A stretch of 29,271 nucleotides of DNA from REEB85 sp018971455 (GTDB lineage: Bacteria > Pseudomonadota > Alphaproteobacteria > Acetobacterales > Acetobacteraceae): NCBI GenBank assembly GCA_028871195.1, contig JAGWNT010000046.1, positions 1 to 29,271 of the forward strand, read 5' to 3'. The notes beneath the pieces are model-generated. The model searched no databases. It saw only the letters and a program-made list of their open reading frames with translations, and had not been told where the DNA came from. Positions 22,794 to 29,271 of the stretch are shown here, one piece after another. The number at the start of each line of letters is the position of its first letter. The first letter of the stretch is position 1. The translations under genes and the position numbers were made by a program.

Positions 22794-24074
22794 CTACGCG
22801 GTGATTCTCCGGCGCAGCATCGCCTCGAAACCGGCGAAGGCGCGGCGCATGGCGGCGGGTTTGTAGGGGTAGAGCGCCGGCGGGTCCATCATGTGGATGA
22901 TCGCGGCGACATCGACCTCGAAGACGATGAGCCGCCCGTCCGGCATCTCGCCGCAATCCATCGACCAGCAATCCAGGCTGAGGCGCGCGTGAATGGCGGC
23001 GAAGGCGGCCGCATGGCGGCGGGCGAAGCCCTCCTCGAACGTCGCCATGGCGTGCGCCTCCTGCGCGCGCTTTTCGGCGGAGTGCGCCATGCCGGCATTG
23101 AGGTAGTGGATCATCCAGTGTTCCGACACCGCCATGTGGCAGAGGAAGGGCGCGCCGTCGAAGAAGGCGATGCGGTATTTGCGATAGAGCCCGTCCGTAC
23201 CACGATATTCGGCGAATTGCGAGACGTAGAACTGCGAGGCCTGGCTGTCGCGCAGATAGGCCGCGAGGCCGGTGGCGTCGTCGAGCCGGGCGAGGCCGTG
23301 CCCGGCATGGGCGCCAAGCGGGCGGATGAGAAGCGGCGCCGCGGCGTCCAGCCCGTCGAGCGCGGGCTGCGGCGCGTGCAGGCTGGCGCGCGCGAGGCGG
23401 CGGATGGGTGGTGCCAGCACCGCCGGCACGCCGCCGATCAGCCGCGCCACGCCGTCGCGCGACAGGCCGATGACGCGGGCGGGATCGTTGATCGCCGGGC
23501 GCGGCCAGTGCGCGTGCAGCGCCATCAGCCGCAGCAGGCAGACGGGATCGGATTCGCTGACCGCGAAGAAGGCGACGTCGTGCTCGGGCACCTCCTGCGG
23601 CAGCGGGTGGCCCGGGCGCAGGTAAAGCAGGTCGAGCCGGATATCGAGATGGGCGGTGATGAAGTCGAGCGGCGTGTTGACCATCAGATCGCCCGGCGCC
23701 ACCAGCGCCAGCACGCGCAGCGGGGCGGCGGACTGGCCGGGATTCTCCACGCGGTAGAGCTGGCACTGGGCGAGCGCCTGGAATTGCAGCGCGCGCGCCG
23801 CCTCGGGGTGGAAGGTCAGTTCCTGGGCCAGCGCCATGTCCAGCGCCAGCGCCGCCGTCTCCGCAAGCGTCGCGGCCGGCCGGTCGATGAATGCCTGCAA
23901 CGCGGCCAGGGGCGCGCCGGCAAATGCGCGATGGGCGATCGCAGCCGCCCCGCGCACCAGCGGCGGCACCACGCGATCGGAGACATCCGGGATCCGGTCG
24001 GCCGGAATCGGGTCAGCCGGAATCGGGTCAGCCGGAACCGGATCCGGCGCGGCGGCGGGCAAAAGGGCATCCAC
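22794..24074 (-). CDS. Uncharacterised ATP-grasp-like protein
   Basis: A 426-aa protein that I cannot assign to a named enzyme. The last ~190 residues look like an ATP-grasp ligase fold: INDPARVIGLSRDGVARLI (195-213), a lysine/glycine-loop equivalent PLLIRPLGAHAGHGL (247-261), YVSQFAEY and YRKYRIAFFDGAPF (283-310), and a metal-ligand strand MDCGEMPDGRLIVFEVDVA (372-390). The middle contains LALVAPGDLMVNTPLDFI (122-139), a Rossmann-like pre-domain as in glutathione-synthetase relatives. The N-terminus carries a PIPAD repeat coded by 24001-24045. RimK/GshB-type peptide or glutamate ligation is the closest guess. The GTG at 24074 is chosen because GGAGGA (24083-24088 as TCCTCC) sits 8 bases upstream; ATG 24167 would extend it by 31 residues. 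It is convergent with glnE. Confidence 0.75.
   Translation of the reverse strand: MDALLPAAAPDPVPADPIPADPIPADRIPDVSDRVVPPLVRGAAAIAHRAFAGAPLAALQAFIDRPAATLAETAALALDMALAQELTFHPEAARALQFQALAQCQLYRVENPGQSAAPLRVLALVAPGDLMVNTPLDFITAHLDIRLDLLYLRPGHPLPQEVPEHDVAFFAVSESDPVCLLRLMALHAHWPRPAINDPARVIGLSRDGVARLIGGVPAVLAPPIRRLARASLHAPQPALDGLDAAAPLLIRPLGAHAGHGLARLDDATGLAAYLRDSQASQFYVSQFAEYRGTDGLYRKYRIAFFDGAPFLCHMAVSEHWMIHYLNAGMAHSAEKRAQEAHAMATFEEGFARRHAAAFAAIHARLSLDCWSMDCGEMPDGRLIVFEVDVAAIIHMMDPPALYPYKPAAMRRAFAGFEAMLRRRITA
24001..24045 (-). repeat. In-frame 15-base tandem repeat (about 3 copies)
   Basis: GCCGGAATCGGGTCA occurs at 24001-24015 and 24016-24030 exactly, with a third diverged copy at 24031-24045. 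On the minus strand it encodes PADPI-type pentapeptides near the N-terminus of the ATP-grasp-like protein. A 9-base inverted repeat, 23990-23998 with 24037-24045, flanks it. Because the unit is a multiple of three, copy-number change would keep the frame. Confidence 0.9.
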
Positions 24075-24180
24075 GCGGGCGATCCTCCGGCCGGGGGTGC
24101 GCCAGTCTGGACCGCGAATGCTTAACCAACCGATAGCGCGGTTGTTGGCCGCCGCCGCCGCGGGCATGCTGCGCCTTCCA

Positions 24181-24209
24181 CCGAGGACGCCAGCCATGAC
24201 CGCCATCAC
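24181..24209 (+). repeat. 29-base translation-start segment, copy 2 (M24 gene)
   Basis: Contains the ribosome-binding site and ATG of the M24-fold gene. It equals the thrS initiation segment (339-367, minus strand) at 28 of 29 bases, from 15 bases before to 14 bases into the reading frame. Sequence outside this block is not similar. The rest of the 24075-24195 divergent region shows only the ATP-grasp gene's ribosome-binding site (24083-24088). Confidence 0.85.
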
Positions 24210-25368
24210 GCCGGGCGAGCACATCCATTTCTCCCGCGCCGAGTTCGCCGCCCGCCAGCGCGACACGCTGGCCGCCATGCGCGGCGCCGGCCTGTCCGCC
24301 CTGCTCGTCTTCCGCCAGGAGAGCATGTACTGGCTCAGCGGCTACGACACGTTCGGCTACGTCTTCTTCCAATGCCTGGTGCTCACCGATGACGGGCGGA
24401 TGGCGCTGCTGACCCGCGCGCCGGACCGGCTGCAGGCGCGCTTCACCTCGGTCATCGAGGATATCGAGATCTGGGTGGACGGGCCGGACGCCGCCCCCGC
24501 CACGCAGCTGCGCGCCATCCTCGCCCGCCTCGGCTGCGCCGGCAGAACCCTCGGCGTGGAGTGGGACTCCTACGGGCTGACCGCGCGCAACGGGCAGCGG
24601 CTCACCGCCGCACTGGACGGGTTCGCGACCCTCGCCGATGCCTCCGAGCTGGTCTCCCGGCTGCGCGTCGTCAAATCCCCCGCCGAGCTGGACTATGTCC
24701 GCCGCGCCGCCGCCCTGGCCGACGACGCGCTCGACGCCGCCGAGCGCGCCACCATGCCCGGCGCCTTCGAGGGCGATATCCTCGCCGACATGCAGGCCGC
24801 GGTGTTCAGCGGCGGCGGCGACGACCCGGCCAACGAATACATCATCGGCTCCGGCCCCGGCGCGCTGATGTGCCGCTATTTCACCGGCCGGCGGCATCTC
24901 GCCGCCGAGGACCAGCTGACGCTGGAATTCGCCGGCGCCTACCGCCACTACCACGCAGCCCTGATGCGCACCTTCCTGGTCGGCACGCCGGACCCCAGGC
25001 TGGTTTCCATGCATGGCGCGTGCAGCGAGGCATTGCTCGCCGCCGAGGCGGCGCTGCGCCCGGGCGAGCCGCTCGGCGCCGTGTTCGACGCGCATGCCCG
25101 CACGCTGGACGCGCACGGGCTGCGCGCGCACCGGCTCAATGCCTGCGGCTACGCGCTGGGCACCACCTACGCGCCGAACTGGATGGATTTCCCCATGCTG
25201 TTCGCCGGCCAGACCATGGCGGCGGCACCGGGCATGGTGTTCTTCATCCACATCATCGTCTTCGACGCGACGGCGGGGCTGGCGATGACGCTGGGGCGCA
25301 CCTCGCTGGTCACCGAGCGCGGCGCGACCCCGCTGTCGCGCGGGTCGATCGGGCTCACGCTGAGGTAG
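24196..25368 (+). CDS. M24-fold (pita-bread) hydrolase lacking the metal ligands
   Basis: A 390-aa protein with the two-domain creatinase/aminopeptidase P layout: an N-terminal creatinase-like domain (FSRAEFAARQRDTLAAMRGA, then YWLSGYDTFGY at 45-55) and a C-terminal pita-bread domain after the linker RLRVVKSPAELDYVRRA (155-171). Aligned by motif with aminopeptidase P, the five dimetal ligands (Asp, Asp, His, Glu, Glu) are replaced by Glu244, Ala255, Tyr319, His352 and Gly367. It therefore cannot be a standard Xaa-Pro peptidase. Creatinase, and reportedly ectoine hydrolase, are metal-independent members of this fold, so it may hydrolyse a small C-N bond substrate (inference). ATG 24196 has GAGGA with 8-base spacing. 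Its 3' end overlaps nasA by 14 bases. Confidence 0.85.
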   Translation: MTAITPGEHIHFSRAEFAARQRDTLAAMRGAGLSALLVFRQESMYWLSGYDTFGYVFFQCLVLTDDGRMALLTRAPDRLQARFTSVIEDIEIWVDGPDAAPATQLRAILARLGCAGRTLGVEWDSYGLTARNGQRLTAALDGFATLADASELVSRLRVVKSPAELDYVRRAAALADDALDAAERATMPGAFEGDILADMQAAVFSGGGDDPANEYIIGSGPGALMCRYFTGRRHLAAEDQLTLEFAGAYRHYHAALMRTFLVGTPDPRLVSMHGACSEALLAAEAALRPGEPLGAVFDAHARTLDAHGLRAHRLNACGYALGTTYAPNWMDFPMLFAGQTMAAAPGMVFFIHIIVFDATAGLAMTLGRTSLVTERGATPLSRGSIGLTLR

Positions 25369-28084
25369 CCAGGGCAGGCACCCCGGCCGCCGGCGGCGGC
25401 CCGGCGGACGCGTCGCCATCGCTTGCCCCGCCCGCGCCAAGGTCGCGCAGCACCTGGGCGAGTTCGGGAAGGCAGGAGCCGCAATTCGTGCCGGCGCGCA
25501 GCCGGGCGCCGATCTGGGCGACGCTGGCCAGACGCTCCGTCACCACCGCATGGCGCACCGCCTTGAGGCCGACGCCGAAGCAGGCGCAGATGCGCGGCCC
25601 CTCGTCATCGGCGGCACTGGCCCGCCGGCCGGCGAGCAGCAGGGCGCGATCGACCCGCTCGCCCAGGCTCGGCGCCATCACCGCGATCTCCGGCACGGCG
25701 GCGGGGTCGGCGGCGAGGAACAGGCAGGCCTCCAGCACGCCGTCGCGCAGCGCCGCGAGGCGCAGCACATGGCGCGCCGGGTCGGTCATCTCCAGCCATT
25801 CGAGCCCCTCGCCCGCCGGCAGCAGCCGCGCCGCCAGATCGGCCAGCGCATCCGCGCGGGGCGCGCGGCCGAGCCAGGCCAGGCGATGGGCGTGGCCGGC
25901 CTCCAGCGTCTGGCGCACCCAGTGCCAGGGCGGCGGGACGGCGATGGCCGCCTGCGTCAGCAGCAGCCCGTGCAGCCCGGCGGCGACCGGGGCCAGGCGC
26001 GCCGGCGTCGATTTCAACGCCGGCTGGCCGGAATGCGGATCGGCATGCGCCCGCACCAGTTGGGCGACCGGGCCCTCGGAGAGGAAATCGTCGCTCCAGT
26101 GCATCGGCGCGAAGATCTCGCCGCGGCGCTGGGCGTGGCGCAACTCGGTCCGCAGGATGATCGCGCCATGCGCCGTCTGCACCTGCGCAAGCCCCTCCTC
26201 GGCCAGGCCGATCGCCGCCGCGTCGGCCGGGTTCACGGCGATGCGCGGTTCCGCCACATGGGCCAGCAGGGCGGCGATGCGGCCGGTGCGCGTCATCGTA
26301 TGCCATTGGTCGCGCACGCGCCCGGTGTTGAGCAGCACGGTGAGGTTGGGCAGCGGGGCTGGGTTGGGCAGGAGGGTGGGCCCCTCGCCCGCCGGCGCGC
26401 CGCGCCACGGCGTCGGCACCAGCCGCGCCCGGCCATCGGGTGTGGCGAACCCGCCGGCGGCGAACAGGCGCTCGCCCGCCGTCCCGGCGGGCGCGGGCCA
26501 AAGCGTCGGGGCCAGGCGATCGAATTCCTCGTCCGAGAGACCGGCAAGGCCCGAGATGTCGAAGAGGCGCCGCCCGTCATTCTGCGTGCCGGACAGGGCC
26601 GCGTGCTCGCGAAAAACCGCCGCCGCGTTCGGCCAGGCGAAGGCATCGGCCCAGCCCATGCGCCGGCCGAGCGCGGCGAACATCCACCAATCCGCCCGAG
26701 CCTCGCCGGGCGGGTCGCGGAACCGGCGCTGGCGGGAGATGCGGCGCTCCGAATTGGTCACCGTGCCGTCCTTCTCGCCCCAGCCGGCGGCCGGCAGCAC
26801 GAGATGAGCGCGGCGCGTGGTGTCGGTCTCCCAGCAATCGGCGGCGACGACGAAGGGGCAGGCTTCCAGGGCCGCGCGCACCCGCCCGGCGCGCGGCATG
26901 CTGGCGGCGGGATTGGTGGCGGCGATCCACACCGCGCGCACCCGCCCGTCCAGCATCGCCTCGAACAGCTCGACCGCCTTGAGACCCGGCCGCGCCGGCA
27001 GACGCGGCGCGCGCCAGAAATTCCGCAGGGCGGCGCGCTGGTCGGCATCGTCGAAGCGCATATGGGCGGCCAGCTGGTTGGCGAGGCCGCCGACTTCCCG
27101 CCCACCCATGGCGTTGGGCTGGCCGGTCACCGAGAACGGCCCCATGCCCGGCCGGCCGATCCGCCCGGTGGCGAGGTGGCAGTTGAGGATGGCGTTGACC
27201 TTGTCGGTGCCGATGGCGGACTGGTTCACCCCCTGGGAGAACACGGTGAGCACGCGCCCGGTGCGGGCGAACCAGTCGGCGAAGGTCAGCAATGCCTCGG
27301 GATCGATGCCGCAGATGGCCGCCGTGGCATCGAGGTCGGCGGGTCCGGCGGCGGCCAGTGCCGCCTCGGCGCCGCTGGCGTGGCGCGCGAGCCAGGCCTG
27401 GTCGAGCTGGCCCTCGGCGGCGAGATGGGCGAGCAGGAAATTGAACAGCGCGACATCGCTGTCCGCGGCCAGCGGCAGATGCAGGTCCGCCGCCTCGCTG
27501 GTCGCGGTGCGGCGCGGATCGAGCACGACGATGCGCGTGCCGCGCTCCGCCCGCGCGGCGACCAGGCGCTGGTAGAGCACCGGGTGGCACCAGGCGGTGT
27601 TGCTGCCGACCAGCACCACGAGATCGGCCTGTTCCCAGTCAGCGTAGAGCCCGGGCACGACGTCCTCGCCGAAGGCGCGCACATGCCCGGCGACGGTGGA
27701 GGCCATGCAGAGCCGCGAGTTGGTGTCGATGTTGGCGCTGCCGATGAAGCCCTTCATCAGCTTGTTGGCGACGTAGTAATCCTCGGTGAGGAACTGGCCG
27801 GAGACGTAGAAGGCGACGCTGTCCGGCCCGTGCGCTGCGATGGTCTCGGCGAAGCGCGCCGCGGCGTGGTCGAGTGCGGCGTCCCAGCCGATCGCCGTGC
27901 CGTGCAGGCGCGGCGTGGTCAGGCGCCCTTCATGGCCGAGCGTGCGGCCGAGGGCGGCCCCCTTGGAGCAGAGGCGGCCGAAATTGGCGGGATGATCGCG
28001 GTCGCCGGCGATGCGGCCATCGGCCTGCGCCACCACGCCGCAGCCGACGCCGCAATAGGGGCAGGTGGTGCGCACGCCGGCCAT
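25355..28084 (-). CDS. nasA: Assimilatory nitrate reductase catalytic subunit with C-terminal BFD-like domain
   Basis: A 909-aa cytoplasmic molybdopterin oxidoreductase that reduces nitrate to nitrite for growth. The N-terminal [4Fe-4S] motif is Cys8, Cys11, Cys15 and Cys39 (TCPYCGVGCGV...RLCSKG), and the expected molybdenum-ligand cysteine is Cys126 in SRLCMAST. Family segments YVSGQFLTEDYYVANKL (93-109), VNQSAIGTDKVNAILN and GQPNAMGGREVGGLANQL follow, with a molydopterin-binding domain in the second half (LNTGRVRDQWHTMTRTG). The last 78 residues form a bacterioferritin-associated-ferredoxin-like [2Fe-2S] domain (Cys833, Cys835, Cys868, Cys871), an electron-entry site. There is no Tat signal, consistent with the assimilatory type. 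Its ATG overlaps the upstream reductase stop as TGATG. Confidence 0.95.
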   Translation of the reverse strand: MAGVRTTCPYCGVGCGVVAQADGRIAGDRDHPANFGRLCSKGAALGRTLGHEGRLTTPRLHGTAIGWDAALDHAAARFAETIAAHGPDSVAFYVSGQFLTEDYYVANKLMKGFIGSANIDTNSRLCMASTVAGHVRAFGEDVVPGLYADWEQADLVVLVGSNTAWCHPVLYQRLVAARAERGTRIVVLDPRRTATSEAADLHLPLAADSDVALFNFLLAHLAAEGQLDQAWLARHASGAEAALAAAGPADLDATAAICGIDPEALLTFADWFARTGRVLTVFSQGVNQSAIGTDKVNAILNCHLATGRIGRPGMGPFSVTGQPNAMGGREVGGLANQLAAHMRFDDADQRAALRNFWRAPRLPARPGLKAVELFEAMLDGRVRAVWIAATNPAASMPRAGRVRAALEACPFVVAADCWETDTTRRAHLVLPAAGWGEKDGTVTNSERRISRQRRFRDPPGEARADWWMFAALGRRMGWADAFAWPNAAAVFREHAALSGTQNDGRRLFDISGLAGLSDEEFDRLAPTLWPAPAGTAGERLFAAGGFATPDGRARLVPTPWRGAPAGEGPTLLPNPAPLPNLTVLLNTGRVRDQWHTMTRTGRIAALLAHVAEPRIAVNPADAAAIGLAEEGLAQVQTAHGAIILRTELRHAQRRGEIFAPMHWSDDFLSEGPVAQLVRAHADPHSGQPALKSTPARLAPVAAGLHGLLLTQAAIAVPPPWHWVRQTLEAGHAHRLAWLGRAPRADALADLAARLLPAGEGLEWLEMTDPARHVLRLAALRDGVLEACLFLAADPAAVPEIAVMAPSLGERVDRALLLAGRRASAADDEGPRICACFGVGLKAVRHAVVTERLASVAQIGARLRAGTNCGSCLPELAQVLRDLGAGGASDGDASAGPPPAAGVPALATSA

Positions 28085-29271
28085 CAGGCGGCGCGCGCCA
28101 TGGCCGGGCCGAACAGCAGCAGGTCGCGCCGGGCGGCGATGGTGTCCGCGGCCGTGATCAGACTGTCGTACCAGGCGCCGTCGCCGGCGTCGCCATAGAG
28201 GACGGCGCCGATCAGGCGGTCGGCGTGCAGCACGAGGCGCTTGTGGATGCCGCGCGCGCGGTCCTGGAAGGTCAGCACCTCGCGGCCTGCGCCATCGGCG
28301 AAATCGCCGGCCGAGAACATGTCGATGCCGCTGACCTTGAGGCGGGTCGCCGGCGGCGCCGCGGCGAACGCGCTCGTCTCCTGCCCGGCGATGTGCCCGG
28401 CCGCGATGCGCGCCATCTCCCATAGCGGGGCGACGAGGCCGAAGACCTGGCCGCGATGCTCGGCGCATTCGCCGACTGCGAAAATCGCGGCATCGCTGGT
28501 GCGCAGCGCGTCATCGACCGTGATGCCGCGCCCGCAGGCCAGCCCCGCCGCCCGGGCGAGCGCCACGGCCGGGCGGATGCCCGCGGCCATCACCACCAGA
28601 TCGGCCGGGATGGTGGTTCCGCACGCCAGTTCGACGGCGCGCACCTGGTCGTCACCCAGAATCGCCCGCGTCGTCGCCGCGGTGTGCACCTCGATGCCGC
28701 GGGCGACGAGATCGGCGCGCAGCAGGCCGGCCGAGAGCGGATCGAGCTGGCGTTCCATGAGACTCGCCATGAGATGGACGACGCTCACCGCCATGCCGCG
28801 TCGGGCCAGGCCGTGGGCGGCCTCGAGGCCGAGCAGCCCGCCACCGACCACCACCGCGCGGCGCGCGCCGCCGGCGAGCATGGCCTCGACATCGGCGATG
28901 TCGCGAAAGCCCCGCACGCCCGGCAGACCGGCGCCCGGCAGGTCCAGCATCAGCGGCGTCGAGCCGGTGGCGAGCAGCAGCACATCGTAGCCTCGCTCGG
29001 TGCCGGCCGCACCGCGCACGCGGCGCGCCGCGCGGTCGATCGCCACCACCGCTTCCCCGGTGATGAGCTCGATGCCGCGCGCCGCATACCAGGCACGGTC
29101 ATGGGTGAGGATGTCCGCGAACCGCTTCTCGCCGGCCAGCACCGGCGAGAGCAGGATGCGGTTATAGGCGCCGTGTGGCTCGGCGCCGAACACGGTGATG
29201 GCGAAGCGGTCCGGCGCGCGATCGAGGATCTCCTCGATCGCGCGCATGCCTGCCATGCCGTTGCCGACCAG
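28084..29271 (-). CDS. FAD/NAD(P)H-dependent oxidoreductase of the nitrate-assimilation pair (5' end beyond window)
   Basis: The visible 395 residues match the N-terminal reductase half of NirB and the standalone NasB/NasC-type proteins. They begin LVGNGMAGMRAIEEIL, the FAD-binding glycine loop, so the true start lies beyond base 29271. ATGSTPLMLDLPGAGLPGV and VVVGGGLLGLEAAHGLARRG are the FAD and NAD-binding signatures, and AVGECAEHRGQ the second FAD contact. The C-terminal part (KVSGIDMFSAGDF) resembles the rubredoxin-reductase C-terminal domain. The frame ends right after this region, so the BFD-like and sirohaem domains of full NirB are absent. Inference: it passes electrons from NAD(P)H to NasA, with which it is translationally coupled (TGATG). 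Confidence 0.9.
   Translation of the reverse strand: MVGNGMAGMRAIEEILDRAPDRFAITVFGAEPHGAYNRILLSPVLAGEKRFADILTHDRAWYAARGIELITGEAVVAIDRAARRVRGAAGTERGYDVLLLATGSTPLMLDLPGAGLPGVRGFRDIADVEAMLAGGARRAVVVGGGLLGLEAAHGLARRGMAVSVVHLMASLMERQLDPLSAGLLRADLVARGIEVHTAATTRAILGDDQVRAVELACGTTIPADLVVMAAGIRPAVALARAAGLACGRGITVDDALRTSDAAIFAVGECAEHRGQVFGLVAPLWEMARIAAGHIAGQETSAFAAAPPATRLKVSGIDMFSAGDFADGAGREVLTFQDRARGIHKRLVLHADRLIGAVLYGDAGDGAWYDSLITAADTIAARRDLLLFGPAMARAA

Noticed and set aside
25550..28198. Long plus-strand open frame opposite nasA (about 880 codons)
   Set aside because: The minus strand encodes NasA with every cysteine motif in place; the plus frame has shadow composition only.
1..29271. Mobile element, CRISPR, phage, tRNA or rRNA content
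   Set aside because: No transposase, integrase, direct-repeat array, tRNA-like cloverleaf or rRNA stretch was seen, and codon bias is uniform across the window.

Overview
The window is a very GC-rich, densely packed bacterial chromosome segment that looks like ordinary core genome of an alphaproteobacterium. An Acetobacteraceae-type organism (order Rhodospirillales) is my best guess, not proven. The basis is the strong G/C bias at third codon positions, an alphaproteobacterial-type TyrS (HIGS and KMGKT signatures), a large YhdP/AsmA-like protein beside glnE, and L-arabinonate-type dehydratase and AnmK homologues. I see no rRNA, tRNA, CRISPR array, insertion sequence, integrase or phage gene. 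No gene-free stretch exceeds about 120 bases.

Layout. (1) 1-2466, minus: GT4 glycosyltransferase, GT9 heptosyltransferase-like protein, then the start of thrS, which runs off the left edge. (2) 2496-3266, plus: a lone ABHD10-like alpha/beta hydrolase whose 3' end overlaps the next minus-strand gene. (3) 7616-3222, minus: galU, phosphomannomutase/phosphoglucomutase, an acyl-CoA-dehydrogenase-fold flavoprotein and a YeeZ-like SDR, probably co-transcribed. (4) 8654-7734, minus: a DMT transporter, divergent from an IlvD/Edd sugar-acid dehydratase (8765-10492) followed by a SIMPL-domain secreted protein. (5) 14511-11219, minus: anmK, an unrecognised ~194-aa protein, a DMT transporter and an ATC-hydrolase-family protein; tyrS diverges from anmK. 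(6) 19859-15818, minus: an AsmA/YhdP-like envelope protein and a type II haloacid dehalogenase, divergent from glnE with only 14 bases between the start codons. (7) 24074-22794, minus: an uncharacterised ATP-grasp-like protein, divergent from an M24-fold hydrolase (24196-25368). (8) 29271-25355, minus: a NirB-N-terminus-like FAD/NADH reductase (cut by the right edge) coupled to assimilatory nitrate reductase NasA.

Functional themes. GalU and the phosphohexomutase supply UDP-glucose and mannose-1-P/glucose-1-P for envelope glycans, and the GT4/GT9 pair probably builds such a glycan. AnmK recycles cell-wall sugars. GlnE and the NasA pair belong to nitrogen assimilation. No clear new multigene system is visible. 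The points most worth a second look are: an M24-fold protein that has lost all five canonical metal ligands; an orphan ATP-grasp-like protein with an in-frame 15-base tandem repeat; a 29-base translation-start segment shared, with one mismatch, by thrS and the M24 gene 24 kb apart; a perfect 15-bp hairpin between two minus-strand genes; and the unrecognised protein at 12763-13347.
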